Positions 22,970 through 49,228 of a stretch of DNA of 64,000 nt are shown in pieces. Under the pieces are notes generated by a model. That model was given only the letters and a program-made list of their open reading frames with translations, was not told where the DNA came from and ran no database searches. The position numbers and the translations under genes are program-made. Each line of letters opens with the position of its first letter. Within the stretch, counting starts at the first letter, position 1. Source of the stretch: Asterias amurensis (Eukaryota > Echinodermata > Asteroidea > Forcipulatida > Asteriidae); contig NC_092665.1 in assembly GCF_032118995.1 (NCBI RefSeq), forward strand, positions 3,136,001-3,200,000, given 5' to 3'.

Positions 22970-23926
22970 TGGCTTGTTTGGTTTTGATCGTGAAATAACT
23001 GGAAGGCCATCTTCTACAGTATTCGATGAAACATTGCTAGCTAGCCGCCAGCCCCCCCCAAGGACGGGTGTGTCTTTGTAGTTGAGCGTGCGGGAACAAA
23101 CGGACGGCAATTTCACATTGTGAAACACAACAATGGAACCATAACTGGCCCATAAATTAACAATTCATCATACCTGCCCTAGATAAAACCCAGGGGTTTT
23201 GTTTCTTGTCAATTTTCGGTTATTTTTTTTTTCTCAATTCAGAAATATGTTGCATATTCTCAATTTCAGCCAATCTACTTACTCCACCCCTATGATTAGC
23301 TAATTACATGGTTTCTAAATTGGGTTTGGGCTTTGTATTGGGCTCCGTCCACCTGACTGAAGTTCCATAAGACAAGCGCATGTTTTCTAAATAACTGATG
23401 GAGCCCATAAGCACACACTCTAAACACTTCAGGGTCAAACTTGACCCGGATCAGGGTCCCGTGAGGCTTTACCCTTTTCCAGGGTCACTGGAACCTCTGT
23501 CAAAATGACCCAATGGTACCCGAGTTAAAAATCAATTGGTAATCCATGTTTCGGGTCAGCCTGACCTGAAATGGATCAAACCCGCCCTGTATAGAACACA
23601 GAATTCGGGTCAATTCTGTGCAGACAAGCAGGAGCGAATCAAGAGCCTTTTTTCTAAATTCCTCGCTGCGGTCTTTATTAATAAGTATGTGAACAAAGCG
23701 ATGCCGTGTATTCGCTCGTCCATACGGTTTACAAGAAGTTGGGTACCAGACCTAATTACGTTAGTGACTCCTGAACGGGTTCATTTAAAGCCCAATAAGT
23801 GCCTTATATGAAATTCAAACACGTATCGTGGATCGAACGCTTATTATTTCTAACACAATGGGTTTCTGAATTTTTTACGTGCAAAGTATGTTATGCCACC
23901 ATAAAAATTGCGGCTCTGCATCACTG
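22970..23926. other. Intergenic with a cluster of GGGTCA motifs
   Basis: No gene seen. Between about 23428 and 23620 there are several GGGTCA or TGACCC half-sites, including GGTCAGCCTGACC at 23554-23566. Confidence 0.5.
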
Positions 23927-24228
23927 TTAAAAGCACTGGACACTATTGGTAATTACTCAAAATAATTGTTAGCATAAAAACTTACTTGTTACAATCAATG
24001 GACGGCTATCGATAACAACATTGTGAGAAACGGCTCCCCTTGAAGTAACTTAGTTTTTGAGAGGAAGTAATTTCTAACTGAAATATTTGAATTGAATATA
24101 AAATCTCACAACTTCAACGACCAATCGAGATCAAAGTTTCACAGGTTTGATATTGTATGCATATGTTGAGATACACCAAGTGAGAAGTCTGGTCTTTGAC
24201 AATTACCAATAGTGTCCAGTGTCTTTAA
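23927..24228 (+). mobile_element. MITE-A copy with internal deletion
   Basis: Both ends are present (TTAAAAGCACTGGACACTAT; GTGTCCAGTGTCTTTAA), but about 80 bp covering the internal hairpin and the ACACAACTT block are missing. Confidence 0.9.
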
Positions 24229-25432
24229 ATATGTGGTCTGACAAAATTTTCACAGATCCAAGGCCCATTGTTTGGTATTTTTCCTCACACCTTAGCAAGA
24301 GAATAATAGTTGCTATTGGATACCAGTTACCCTGGAAAGTCATTTGACACTGCAGTATGGAGTTGTACTAACGCGACATTATGAAAGCTGAAAATTGCCA
24401 CTAATGGTCATTATTTATTCATTCTTTTTTTTCTTTATGGGAGTTAGCCGGTCTAATGAACACCGTGAACAGGATTTAGTAGTAAAACAATACAGATTAT
24501 TTTAAAAGCTTATTATGAACTTGAAACTTCATAGGTGATGAAACCGCTTCGGTTACGTCATGGTGACGTAGTACTTGTTATAATCTGTGGTCCAACCAAA
24601 CCGAGGCTGGTACGAAACCAGTCTTCATTCACAATAATGGAATCTAGATATTACGCTTACCGGTGTCAGATGCAATTGAGTCCGCCATGCAATACTGTTC
24701 GCTCCGGACACTTTTGCATATGCAATCGCAAAAACCTGCATGACTGTACATGTATGCGCGCGCGTAAGCAAGCGTGCATGCACTGAACCTACGTGAGTGT
24801 ATATATGCATCATGAATATTCACGTATTTTATGATTGCAGCGAATACCCAACGGCCGAACATTTCCCATGTCATTCATGACATGCACTTAGCTTATAAAA
24901 AACTGGCGAACGTGTTCCGTCGACCACGTGCGTTAAATTTCAAGGACGGTTTTGCACGGTGGGGGGGGGACACAACTGCATATGCAAATGTGTCCGGGTG
25001 GACACAATTGTATTATGCAGCAGCATATGCATATGCAATAATCCTCCGGATAGTATCGCATAGATGACATCATTGCATGCGACACCGGTACACCATAAGA
25101 GAGAAGCCGCGGGTATGACGTATTTGCTTCCAGCAGTGGCTATAAGCCGGGATACCAACAAGTCACATTCATTGCCAAGGCATGTTATGTTTCGTTTTTG
25201 AAAGGGCAAGGGCACCAAGGCATTTTCTCGCATGCGTTGCCTCCGAGTGGTATCAGCTGATTGCCGCTGCAGACATTGACCGCAGTCAAAGTAGATTGGT
25301 CCCTTGTCTTCGCACTGGTGCTGATTGCAAATAAAAGATCGATCATAGCTGTGTATCACTCTAAATGACTTAGTACAGTGTATAACAAATTATGATTTGG
25401 GGCATTGTATGGTGAGGTATCAATATATATTT
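24229..25432. other. Intergenic; ATGCA-rich stretch and a fragment of repeat family G
   Basis: No gene seen. 24715-25060 is rich in GCATATGCA and ATGCAAAT-type words and a short C/G tract. A family G fragment (AAAGGGCAAGGGCACCAAGG) lies at about 25200-25262. Confidence 0.45.
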
Positions 25433-25558
25433 GGTTTGCGGTAACACCATGTGTGTATCTACTTGCCAGGTAGAGTTTGTTCTTAGAGAACCGTCGGTTT
25501 GCGGTAACACCATGTGTGTATCTACTTGCCAGGTAGAGTTTGTTCTTAGAGAACCGTC
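25433..25558 (+). repeat. Exact 63-bp tandem duplication
   Basis: 25433-25495 is repeated without visible change at 25496-25558, starting GGTTTGCGGTAACACCATGT. It lies within a copy of the GTAACACCATGT repeat family. Confidence 0.93.
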
Positions 25559-27030
25559 TTACTTTATTTTACTATCGCGGAGTAGATTTATCGGATAAGC
25601 ACAGTGTGATGCCACAATATAAATCACTATGGTGATACTGATATTTTAAAGTATCTTTAAGAGCTTTGTGAAATCCAGCCTGCTCTTGCAAATACAATGT
25701 TTTCATTTGTCATAAATCATAAACCTGCAATGACGCACACACTGTGTTATGTTATATAAATACCTTCTTTTTTTCTTGCCACAGACAAAAGTTTTGCAAA
25801 CCTTGGTAGGCGAAAGTACGGGTGACCCTCACTGCCAAAAAGTACAGCAGTTTCTTATCAAGTTAAAACTCATATTACTAATTAGTACCTTTTAAACAAG
25901 GTAAACGTTTACTTAATAATTTTTTTTTTAATGTTTTGCTGAAAAGGCACTTTTTGCATTTAAGCTATTCAATGGGTTGGGCATCCATACAAATCGAGGG
26001 TTTATGTTCGTTAACAAAATGTCTATACACCCCTTTCATATGAAGTCACATCCCAAAAGAGCCCTTGACTGAGGCAATGAAGAGCTATCATTGGCTAAGA
26101 GTTGTGCGCAGCTAGTCTTAGTGCAAGACGTTCTTGTTAAGTTGGTAAATTTTCTATGGTAAAACCATAGGCCGTATGGTTCGCGATTTGAGTGATAGTA
26201 AATAACAACGTCTTGCACCAAGACTATGCGTGAGCCTAAGCTCAAGCCTGTGTTACAGAAACGTTTCCGACGTGCGCGCATAGTACTTTCATTATAGTTT
26301 AATGGACTAATAATAAATCCACTGGGTAATAGAGCAAGACATCATGAGTTAATCACATTGCGAGACAAAGAAACATCAATATAAATGTATTTTTTCACAG
26401 TAATGGCTCATTTCAGACTAGTACGATAACCATTAGGCGGAATATACTATAATGGGGCTGTAGAATTTGAGTCATCAGTGTAAGAATAAAACGCACATTA
26501 ACGTGATGATGATGACATTGAACCTGTTGCACCGGTGTTCTTGTATATTTTATTCAGCGTACTCTTGAGCCCCTTTCACACGAGAGTAATTTAGCAAGGT
26601 TCCCTTGCTAAATTGTAGCATTAATGTAAAGTTAACCCTCGTGTGAAAGAACAAACAATTTGTTCACAGTCCAAGTTCCTTGTAAAATATTGTCAAACAG
26701 TGCAACATTTTACAACCATGCTTAAATTAAGCGAGGGACCCAAGTTAAAGTGCTGTCGTTTGAATGGGGCTTTTGAATCAATACAAGGCACGAGAATATA
26801 GTGATGTAACATCGCGGCTTGCTTTGAATCGAGAAGGGTTTTCATATCAGCAAAACTGGTAGCTACAAATATTTTGAAAACTGTTATTTTGCATTGAAGG
26901 GAGGTAATAAACTATACCTTTGGCTATTAAAAATGTATTCCAAAAATTGGTGGCCATAACAACTCGGTAGAGAGCACTGGAGAGCTGTTGGCAGTATACA
27001 ACATTGATACATTGATAGAAACGTCACCCT
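25559..27030. other. Intergenic; two short hairpin elements, no gene
   Basis: An inverted-repeat element of about 140 bp lies at 26100-26240 (AGTCTTAGTGCAAGACGTT versus AACGTCTTGCACCAAGACT) with a central CTATGGTAAAACCATAG palindrome. A second pair (CCTTTCACACGAG at about 26573 and CTCGTGTGAAAG at about 26637) lies 50 bp apart. Otherwise AT-rich sequence. Confidence 0.6.
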
Positions 27031-27421
27031 TTAAAGGCAGTGGACACTATTGGTAATTTACTCAAACTAGTTATTAGCATAAAACTTTACTTGGTAACGA
27101 GTAATGGGGGGAGGTTGATAGTATAAAACATTGTGAGAAACGGCTCCCTCTGGAGTAACGTAGTTTTCAAGAAAGAAGTAATTTTCCACGAATTTGATTT
27201 CGAGACCTAAGATTTAGAATTTAAGGTCTCGGAATCAAGCATCTGAAAGCACACAACTTCGTGTGACGTGGGTGTTTTTTTTTTTCTTTCATTATTATCT
27301 TGCAACTTCGACGACCGATTGAGCTCAACCTTTTACAGGTTTGTTATTTTTTGCATATGTTGAGATACACCAAGTGAGAAGACAGATCTTTGATAACTAC
27401 CAAAGGTGTCCAGTGTCTTTA
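27031..27421 (+). mobile_element. MITE-A copy
   Basis: Near-complete copy with TTAAAGGCAGTGGACACTAT at the left and GTGTCCAGTGTCTTTA at the right. The internal hairpin is present (TTTCGAGACCTAAG / AAGGTCTCGGAA). Confidence 0.92.
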
Positions 27422-27661
27422 CATGTTGGAGTACAAGTGGAAATACTGGTCTTCGACAATATTAGCAAACGTCTACCTTGCTTTTAATATTATAGGCTTT
27501 GGGTGAGAACAAACCTAGGATTGGAAATTATATTCACAAAATTGATTCAGATTCAAAATTTTCAATATTTTATTTATTTAACTTAGCTCTTCAAAGTAAT
27601 CACTGTACACTTGGGAAACAAAATAAACATCTACAATAAAATAAGACTGTTTTGAAAGGAG

Positions 27662-28049
27662 TTAAAGGAACCGGACACTAATGGTATTTACTCAAAAAAA
27701 TTGTGAGCATAAAATCTTACTTGGTAACGAGCAACGGAGAGCTGCTGATAGTATAAAACATTGTGAGAAGCGGCTCCCTCTGAAGTAACGTAGTTTTTGA
27801 GAAAGAAGTAATTGCTTACTAAAATATTTGAATTTAATTCGAGACCTCAGCTCAGGTCTCGAATTCAAGGCATCTGAAAGCACACAACTTATGCGACAGG
27901 GGTGTTTTTTCTTTTGTTATTTTCTCGCAACTTCGACGACCGATTGAGCTCAAATTTTCACAGGTCTGTTATTTTATGCATATATGTTGAGATACACCAA
28001 CTGAGGAGAGTGGTCTTTGACAATTACAAAGTGTGTCCAGTGCCTTTAA
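27662..28049 (+). mobile_element. MITE-A copy
   Basis: Complete but diverged at the left end (TTAAAGGAACCGGACACTAA). The internal hairpin here is compact: CGAGACCTCAGCTCAGGTCTCG. Confidence 0.9.
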
Positions 28050-28242
28050 GCCTGACCAGTAGCTTCACAACAAATCCAGAGAAAAAAAACTCTCTAGTAT
28101 TGCTATAACATAAAGTTTGATGATTTTAAAACTTACGAAAATAAATCTATAAATGCTGAAGATGATCAAAAGAACGGATCGAAACGTCGAGTTTTACACC
28201 AACTGATAGTTTGGGAACCAATTCAATGTTGCTCTCACACCA

Positions 28243-28482
28243 GGGCCCAATTTCATGGAGCTGCTTAAGCACTAGATTGTGCTTAAGCAAAAAAATCCTT
28301 GCTTAGTAAAATCATATTACTGGCCAAGACTCCACTCAATTATTATGCTATAAGTAAACAACAGCTAAATACCAGTCACAAGCAATGTATACGACATGAA
28401 ATTTTGGCCAGTTACACTATATAAAATAAGCAAGCTGTTTTCGTGCTTAAGCATTTTTGGCCCAAGAAATTGGCCCAAGTTA
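28243..28482. mobile_element. MITE-E copy
   Basis: Bounded by GGGCCCAATTTCATGGAGCT and the inverted CAAGAAATTGGCCC. The inside shows GCTTAAGCA-type repeats typical of this family. Confidence 0.75.
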
Positions 28483-28949
28483 TTTTTAAATTGTACTTCC
28501 AAGCATGTTAACCAAAATGAGGACCTTTCTAGGAACGGCAAGATTCTGTACTTCAATTTTAAGTTTCAAATTTTAAATTGTCGATGACAAGAGCTGAGAA
28601 ACACTAAGTCAGAAACTCATATCAAAGTACAACATATACCTGGTGATCATAAAATAAATCGAGTTTTTTTTTCGTACAAAAACTAAGTTTCGCATTAAGA
28701 CAACCAGCCTCATAATCTACACACATATACTGTCGAATTTTCTTCTATAGTAAAAGATTGTTTACAGGTTTTATTCGAGTAAAGAACCGAAGTAATTTAT
28801 CACCGAGTAGATTTCTTTTATTCCATATATATAGTGTACTTTTAAAGCAGATACGTAACGTCGTTGTCTGACTAGAAATTGTACTTATGCACCGCATAAT
28901 TTCAGCACCACAGCTGCGAAAATGAACCATTAAAATATAGTCAAAAAAT

Positions 28950-29273
28950 AAAGACTAAAAGTCTGTGTACTTTTTGAAGGACACCAAACACAATGTCCAC
29001 AGATTTACATTCAAATTACACAGTTAATGAGAATGATGGTAGAAAGCTTTCCTTACAATATTACTTACTGAGGTGATGTAGGTTTTTTTTTTTTTAATGA
29101 GTAAAACAAGTCACGAAAATGTTCATCTCAGTGAGACGCACATTATTTTAGTGACCTTGTTTTACTCATTTCTCAAAAACTACAACTACTATCATTATCT
29201 TCAAACTGTGTAAGTTCAATGTAAATCTGTGGACATTGTGTTTTATGTTACAAAAAGTACCCAAATCCTTTAA
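28950..29273. mobile_element. MITE-D copy (long hairpin)
   Basis: The arms ACACAATGTCCACAGATTTA and TAAATCTGTGGACATTGTGT are followed inward by GGTAGAAAGCTTTCC-type and GAGTAAAACAAG / CTTGTTTTACTC blocks, so nearly the whole element folds back. A second copy is at 57361-57722. Confidence 0.85.
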
Positions 29274-29505
29274 GTATTTAAAGCTTCGAATGGATATTCC
29301 ACGTGCAAAATTACCTTATTTGTAGCCGTTGAAAAATTATTATGTACAGTGTATATACTTTGGTCATAAAGATAAATAATTGTCTGAAGTTAACCAATAG
29401 CCAAAGTTAGTACGAATGTAAAATTTAATGGATTACATGATTTTTGATTGTTTGAATAAATACCTTGTCTGGGTTTTCCCGCTAATACCTTTAACATCTA
29501 ACCTT

Positions 29506-29803
29506 ATAGACCTTTCTTTTGCAACGTCACAGCCCGAGTTTTTGCCAACCCAGATTGGAAAACTATGGAAAGCCATAAGTGCAAAACAATAAAAGATCGT
29601 TATTTTTGGTGACAATGTAACCAAATTTGTTGATTTTGTTAAAAACAAAACAATTAGTTGTGAGAGGTATTTAATTTAATTGAAAGTTTGCAGAAAATGC
29701 TGAATTTGGTTAAAACATCTGTTTTTAAGATTTAGTGTTTTACTAACATTCGGCCGACCATGCCAACCAAGGCGGTTTGTTTATCAACAAAAGAAAGGTC
29801 TAT
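29506..29803. mobile_element. Short inverted-repeat element, ATAGACCTTTCTTTTG ends
   Basis: Ends ATAGACCTTTCTTTTG and CAAAAGAAAGGTCTAT. About 300 bp, non-coding. An element with related ends (ATAGACCTTTATC) is at 46010-46188. Confidence 0.75.
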
Positions 29804-30766
29804 ATCATACCAATTTGGTCATCACCTGTACCCAGTAACAGTAATCAATGCTAATATTTAACACAACGGGAACCAGACTATTTCTCCTTCGTTTGGTATT
29901 ATAACATTGAGTTGCATGGGAGAAAATCAAGATGGCCGCACATCCTCAGCCTAATTTATGTGTACAAAATCGGATATATAAGCATAAGTTATCTCGTTAA
30001 CAACAATACGTGGGGACCAGTATAAATACTATACACAATTCATTGTAGTTCCACTGGTGCCCAGATTCTGCTGAGGAAAAGTCTTAAGTCTTTAGTGAAT
30101 GTGTGCGGTTTAGCAGTCCTGTGAAACTTGGGCTTTGTCCAAACCTCGGCCCATGCTTCGGCTTCCGGATCCGTTTAAAGTTGAAAACACTGTGCAAAAC
30201 TCACATTGCTTCAAAGTGGATGACAAACCCCAAGCCAGAGCCGGATGATTAAAGTCAAGGTTTCGAAAAGGCCCTTGAATTAAGAATGTTAACCAAGAAC
30301 TATTAGTGGTTTTGATATAGATACAAAAGGTAGGCCTACCCCAAAACACAATTGCACGTTTGCTACAGAGCTCCATTCTTCAATGCGACAGTTATAAACA
30401 CACAGAAACATGTGTTGTCGCAGGAAAAGTCAACTAAATGCACAAAAACACATATATAGCAAAAATATGAATTTACGAAATAATAGAAAACAGTATAAAG
30501 TGCATAATTATCAGCAAGAACAGTTACATCAAAAATATAGTTAACATTTTATGTATTTTATTATGTAAAGGCAAGCCGCTACAACCTACCTGGCTTATTT
30601 TGGGCCTTGCCCGCAATTTTTTTCTAGTTCTGTGATAATATGTGGAAATTTTTTTGGGGAAAAAAGTGTGAATTGAATTGAATTGAACATAATAATCTAC
30701 AAATTAACATTATAAGAAATGAAATTGTACTTAATGTTCTATTGTTGTAAACGTGTGGCCTGTCAT
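29804..30766. other. Intergenic; no gene seen
   Basis: AT-rich, with no supported coding region. Confidence 0.5.
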
Positions 30767-31072
30767 TGTGGCGTGTCATAGTCGAGCGGTAAGAGCACCG
30801 GATTCAAGCTCTGGTGTTTGATCAGCAGAGTGTGGGTTCGAATCCCGGTCGTGGCACTTGCTACGTAAAATTTGGGAGGTAGTGTTTTCTGCTCTACCGG
30901 CCAGGCTTCGGACTGATGATACCCAAGCCCTACATCTGTAAGGACTGTAAAAGGGGCAACCCCGTTTCAGCCCTAGAAGTAGGTAGCAATGGCCTCTGGA
31001 AAAAAAATAATTGTAGCCCACACCTTGAAGTGGCCTTCAGGCCTTGTGTGTCAGGCGACATGAAAAAAAAAA
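30767..31072 (+). mobile_element. tRNA-derived SINE
   Basis: The head has a tRNA-like A box (TAGTCGAGCGGTAAGAGCA), a long variable-arm region as in leucine or serine tRNAs, and a B box GGGTTCGAATCCC, followed by a non-tRNA body and an A-rich end (GACATGAAAAAAAA). A related head starts the copy at 62641. Confidence 0.8.
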
Positions 31073-31465
31073 ATTGCTCTTTAGGTAAAACATAAGATTT
31101 TTTTAATTTATGATGTTTGGTACCAACTTTCCCAGCTGTTTTTGATCACTTATTCATATATTTATTTACTTGTGAGAGAAAGTTTTCGAGAAAGAAAGAA
31201 AAAATAATATAAAACCTCTGTAATGTACAGATTGAGATTTGCAAAAATAACAATAGTTCTCTTTTCTATCAATTGAATTGAAATAATATAACACAATATA
31301 TAAATACAATTTCTAACTTTATTACATTCAACAAAGACTTTATTTTGTACAGCTTTTACTAGAAAAGCCTCACAAAAATTAATACCAAAATACAAAACTG
31401 CAAAGAAATTTGTTTTGGGGGGTAACCCAACATGGAAGCAAAACGTGTACAATGTATACAGCTTT

Positions 31466-31850
31466 TTAAAGACACTGGACACTATTGGTAGTTGTCAAAG
31501 ACTAGCCTTCACAGTTGGTGTATCTCAACATATGCATAAATTAACAAACCTGCGAAAATTTGAGCCAAACTGGTCATCGAACTTGCGAGACAATAATGAT
31601 AGAAAAACACCCTTGTCACTCGAAGTTGTGTGCGTTTAGATGGTTGATTTCGAGACTTCAAGTTCTAAATCTGAGGTCTCGAAATCAAATTCGTGGAAAA
31701 TTACTTCCTTCTCGAAAACTATAACACTTCAGAGGGAGCCGTTTCTCACAATGTTTTATACCACCAACCTCTCCCCATTACTCGTCACCAAGAAAGGTTT
31801 TAGGCTAATAACTACTTTGAGTAATTACTAATAGTGTCCACTGCCTTTAA
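31466..31850 (-). mobile_element. MITE-A copy
   Basis: Complete copy, TTAAAGACACTGGACACTAT to TAGTGTCCACTGCCTTTAA, minus orientation, with intact internal hairpin arms. Confidence 0.92.
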
Positions 31851-32224
31851 ATATAATTGCTGCTCCTTTAGTGTGTGATCGATGACTGAAACATTTGTCA
31901 AAAGGTCCAGATGACTTTACCATCAGCATGTCACATACTTCAGTTAACGCAAAGCTCTGTTTTGCAGCTTGCCTTTGGAAAAGTCTCTCTTCAAAATTTG
32001 CAAATTTATATAACAGAAATACTTCTATAAATGCTGACCTAACTCTGTCTAAGAGTTGCAGTACTTATAAACAGCTCTTCATACAAAACACTTATTCTAT
32101 ACAGGTATATAATGTACAAATAGTCTCCACTACAACTTTCAGCAGTAGCATTGTGTTCTTTTACTCCTGCATGTCTTGATACTTTTCTGTACTCATAGTA
32201 CATTTCCTCAGATGTATATGTACT
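31851..32224. other. Intergenic; no gene seen
   Basis: Lies between a MITE-A copy and the repeat array downstream of PI3K. Nothing recognised. Confidence 0.5.
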
Positions 32225-32429
32225 CATCTACAACTTAAAAGTTAAGTACTCTTAAACTATACATCTCATACATTTGTACACGTACTCTAGATCTGTACTC
32301 TAGATCTGTACTCATGTTATTCCTTATACTCAGGAAAGTGTCCATGGAAGTCGAGGGCTGAGTATTTTAAAACTAGTCCCGAGTGTGTGCAATGATATTC
32401 CTTACTTCTTGAGTCATTCTTCTTATACA

Positions 32430-32632
32430 TAGTAGTATAGTATAGTATAGTATAGTATACTATAGTAGTATAGTATAGTATAGTATACTATAGTAGTATA
32501 GTATAGTATACTATAGTAGTAGAGTATAATATAGTATACTATAGTAGTATAGTATAGTATAGTATAGTATACTATAGTAGTATAGTATAGTATACTATAG
32601 TAGTATAGTAGTATAGTATAGTATATATGTAC
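32430..32632. repeat. TAGTATAG / TATAGTATAC microsatellite
   Basis: About 200 bp of AGTATAGTATAG with regular TATACTATAGTAG inversions, so it folds on itself. The tyrosine-rich frame on the minus strand is an artefact of this repeat. Confidence 0.95.
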
Positions 32633-32654
32633 ATATATTCCAGGCCTGTATGCT

Positions 32655-32800
32655 TCATGTTTGAAAGGGCAAGGGCACCAAGGCATTTTCTCCTTATGAG
32701 GAAATTGTAAATTTCTACAGGAGCATTTCAAGGGCACCAAGGCAATGACCAGGGGGCATCGAGGCAATCGCCTTTGTTGCCTCCGTGAAGTATCAGACCT
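32655..32800. repeat. Dispersed repeat family G
   Basis: Blocks AAAGGGCAAGGGCACCAAGG, CATTTTCTCC, AGGAAATTGTAAAT, GAGGCAATCGCCTTTGTTGC, GGCCTCCGTGAAGTATCAG-like. The same blocks in the same or reverse order occur near 25200, 47225, 48230, 49080 and 51650. Confidence 0.75.
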
Positions 32801-33424
32801 TGTAAAAATGTACTCATGAAAATGTACTCCGAGGTACTCAAGGGGCGAGTATTCGAACTAGTCCCTAGCATGTGCGATGATGTGTGCCATCCGAGCTATA
32901 CTCGGACGAGTAACGCGTCCTAACTGGAGAAAGGACTGGTCTTAACTCTATGTTTTTGCACTAATTTTGCTCTGTACTCATGTTACTCCTTAAAAAATTT
33001 ACTCATGAAAATGTACTCGGAGGTACTCAAGGGTCAAGTATTCGAACTAGTCCCTAGCATGTGCGATGATGTGTGCCATCCAATCTATACTCGGACGAGT
33101 AACTCGTCCTAACTGGAGAAAGGACTGGTCTTAACTCTATTTTCTTGCACTAATTTTGCTCTGTACTCATGTTATTCCTTAAAAAAATTTACTCATAAAA
33201 ATGTACTCCGAGGAACTCAAGGGCCGAGTATTCGAACTAGTCCCTAGCATGTGCGATGATGTGTGCCATCCGAGCTATACTCGGACGAGTAACTCGTCCT
33301 AACTGGCGATAGGACTGGTCTTAACTCTATGTTTTTGCACTAATTTTGCTCTGTACTCATGTTACTCCTTAACAAATTTACTCATGAAAATGTGCTCGGA
33401 GGTACTCAGAGCCGAGTATTCTAA

Positions 33425-46952
<13,528 letters not shown>

Positions 46953-48342
46953 CGTTGTTATTGTTGTTGTTGCTATGGTAATGTGCCGGTAAGATTGAAA
47001 CTGTCAACAAGGAGACTTGAACCGATGATGTTAGGCCTGGAGTGGAAAAAAGATGTAAACGATTTAATTCACCGAGCCAATCCAAGATTAGACTTTGTAC
47101 TTTGAGGAAGATCTGCTTGCCATATGAACATGACACTCAGTTTCCTGATCTACCAAACAATTTTCATGATGTGTGTAGTCTTAAATACTACACAGTCATG
47201 ATCATGACATAAGTAGTTACCAGGCTTGATACTTCACGGAGGCAACGAAGGCGATTGCCTCCATGCCCCCTGGTTAATGCCTTGGTGCACTTGCCCTTTC
47301 AAAAACAAAGCATACAGGACTGCATTACATGTTCATGCAAATTAAACTAACTACGCAGTAAAGTTTGCGAAATTTGGTTTAAGTCCAGGATGTATTGCGC
47401 ATACATGTAATGTAGGTCACAAAAAATCCATTGTATGCTAAAAACCAGGAACCTCTTGCCAACACTCAAAATTAGGGTCGGGGTGTTTTTATAAAACTTC
47501 ACAATTAATCTTAAGTAGTAGAATTAAGCAAGACAGTTCTCTAAGAACAAACTCTACCTGGCAAGTAGATACACACATGGTGTTACCACAAACCAAATAT
47601 ATATAAATACTGATACCTCACCATGCAATGCCTCAAATTCTAGATCATTACTCAATTAAAAATAATTTATTCATATTTTTTACATTTTATGATATTGGCC
47701 TTCAGTATGACTCAATGCATTCCAGAGTCTATCGCAACATCACTGGCATCTGAGCATGGGCAGTGGTACAGTCTTCACGCTTGATCACCCAAGCCAACCC
47801 AATGACTTTACATGTATTAATTCAGAAACACTGTTCAAGCATCTTGCAATAATAATGCGGTATCCGACCCGGACTTTGCTGTAATGTACCGTACTTGTTT
47901 TTGTGGGGATAAAAAAATAATGTCATTTGCTTATCGTTGGCTCAGTTGTTTTTACATTACAGCAGGGCCCCATTTCATAGAGCTGCTAAGCACCAAAAAC
48001 AGGATTACCAACCAAATTTTCAACAACAGCTGAATACAAAATGCTAGGATTAATCCTAAGTACTGTATCTCGAGTTAGGGCGCGGAACTAACTAGTCCTA
48101 CATACATACACATACACATGTAACTTAACCTCAATGTTTACTTGTGTCAGTTCAAGGCTGGGACTCGTCTTAAGTCCCAAGATTAATCCTAAGTTAGGAA
48201 GAGTTGGGTGAAATCGACGACTGTTCGGGCAAGGGCACCAAGGCATTTTCTCCTGGGTAAAGGGCACCCTTTAAAGAAGTTATCAATTTTGACAATTACC
48301 ATTTATGGTGTTTAGGAAGATTTTGTTGGATTGAGCCTTGCT
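46953..48342. other. Region upstream of PI3K first coding exon; repeats only
   Basis: A likely 5' untranslated exon part runs from the ATG up to an acceptor-like CTTGTTGACAG (minus strand) at 47001. Beyond it are a family G repeat (about 47224-47312), a GTAACACCATGT repeat (about 47540-47645, minus), a MITE-E fragment (about 47968-48030) and a MITE-F copy (48041-48218). No other gene seen. Confidence 0.55.
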
Positions 48343-48711
48343 TTAAAGCCATTATACACTTTTGGTAAACAGTATTGTCCAAGTCCCATACTTCGTGTAT
48401 CACAACTTATATATAAAATAACAATCCTGTGGAAATTTAGGCTCAATCGGACATCGGAGTCGGGAGAAAATAACGGGAAAACCCACTCCTGTTTTCGCGC
48501 GTTTCGCCGTGTCATGACATGTGTTTATAACAAATCCGTAATTCTCGTTAACGAGAATTTATATTGTTTTACCGTTTTCTCAAAAAGTAAAGCATTTCAT
48601 GGACTAATATTTCAAGAGAAGTCTTTCACCATTGCCTTCTGTAAACCCTGTAAATTGTTTGTAAATCTGTGAACTTTTTTTTTCTGTACCGAAAGGGTCC
48701 AATGGCTTTAA
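48343..48711 (-). mobile_element. MITE-B copy
   Basis: TTAAAGCCATTATACACTTT to GGGTCCAATGGCTTTAA, inverted ends. Contains CTTCGTGTATCACAACTTAT, GTCGGGAGAAAATAACGGGA and GTTTCGCCGTGTCATGA, all shared with the copy at 58854-59203. Confidence 0.88.
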
Positions 48712-49228
48712 TGAGTGAAATTTGTTTTGCCCGATGCACATTATTTTGAAATTCATTTCTCAGCAGAGTATGGAATATGATGTACACAATATTTTACAAT
48801 TATTTTTAAATGGACTGCAAACATGGCAAATATGAGTGCCTATTAACAGCCCCCGCACTGTGCCCACACACCCTAACCCCAGTCATGCAAATAGACCTTC
48901 CTTCAGCACAAACCGTTGACGATTCTTTTCAATTAGCAAACTAGATGCATCCTACACACACCATACTGTGATCCATTCTACATCTGTACAGTGCAATTGG
49001 TCATTATCAAATATAAATACATTTTTATGTAAATTCACTTGTCATCCAACCGCCATCTACACAGCAGGCCTGCTACATGTACTTCACAGAGGCATCGTAG
49101 GGGTTTGCCTCCATGCCCCGTCGTTGCCTATGTACATGTAGGTGCCCTTACAGTAGATATTTACAATTTCCTCGATGGGTGCCTTTTACCAAGGAGAAAA
49201 TACCTTGGTGCCCTTGCCCTTTCAAAAG
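48712..49228. other. Intergenic; family G repeat at the right end
   Basis: AT-rich, no gene. About 49075-49228 is a family G copy (GAGGCATCG, GCCTCCATGCCCC, TTGGTGCCCTTGCCCTTTC). Confidence 0.5.

Noticed and set aside
30775-30865. Possible leucine tRNA gene
   Set aside because: It is the head of a SINE with a body and A-rich end. The same head starts the SINE at 62641.
12113-31831. Recurring small frames such as NSWKITSFSKT.. and SRKLWHFRGSRFSQCFI
   Set aside because: They recur in every MITE-A copy in whichever frame is open. They are translations of the element's conserved middle, not genes.
32423-32767. Tyrosine-rich frame (ILYYYSILYYT repeats), minus strand
   Set aside because: A direct translation of the TAGTATAG microsatellite and an adjoining dispersed repeat.
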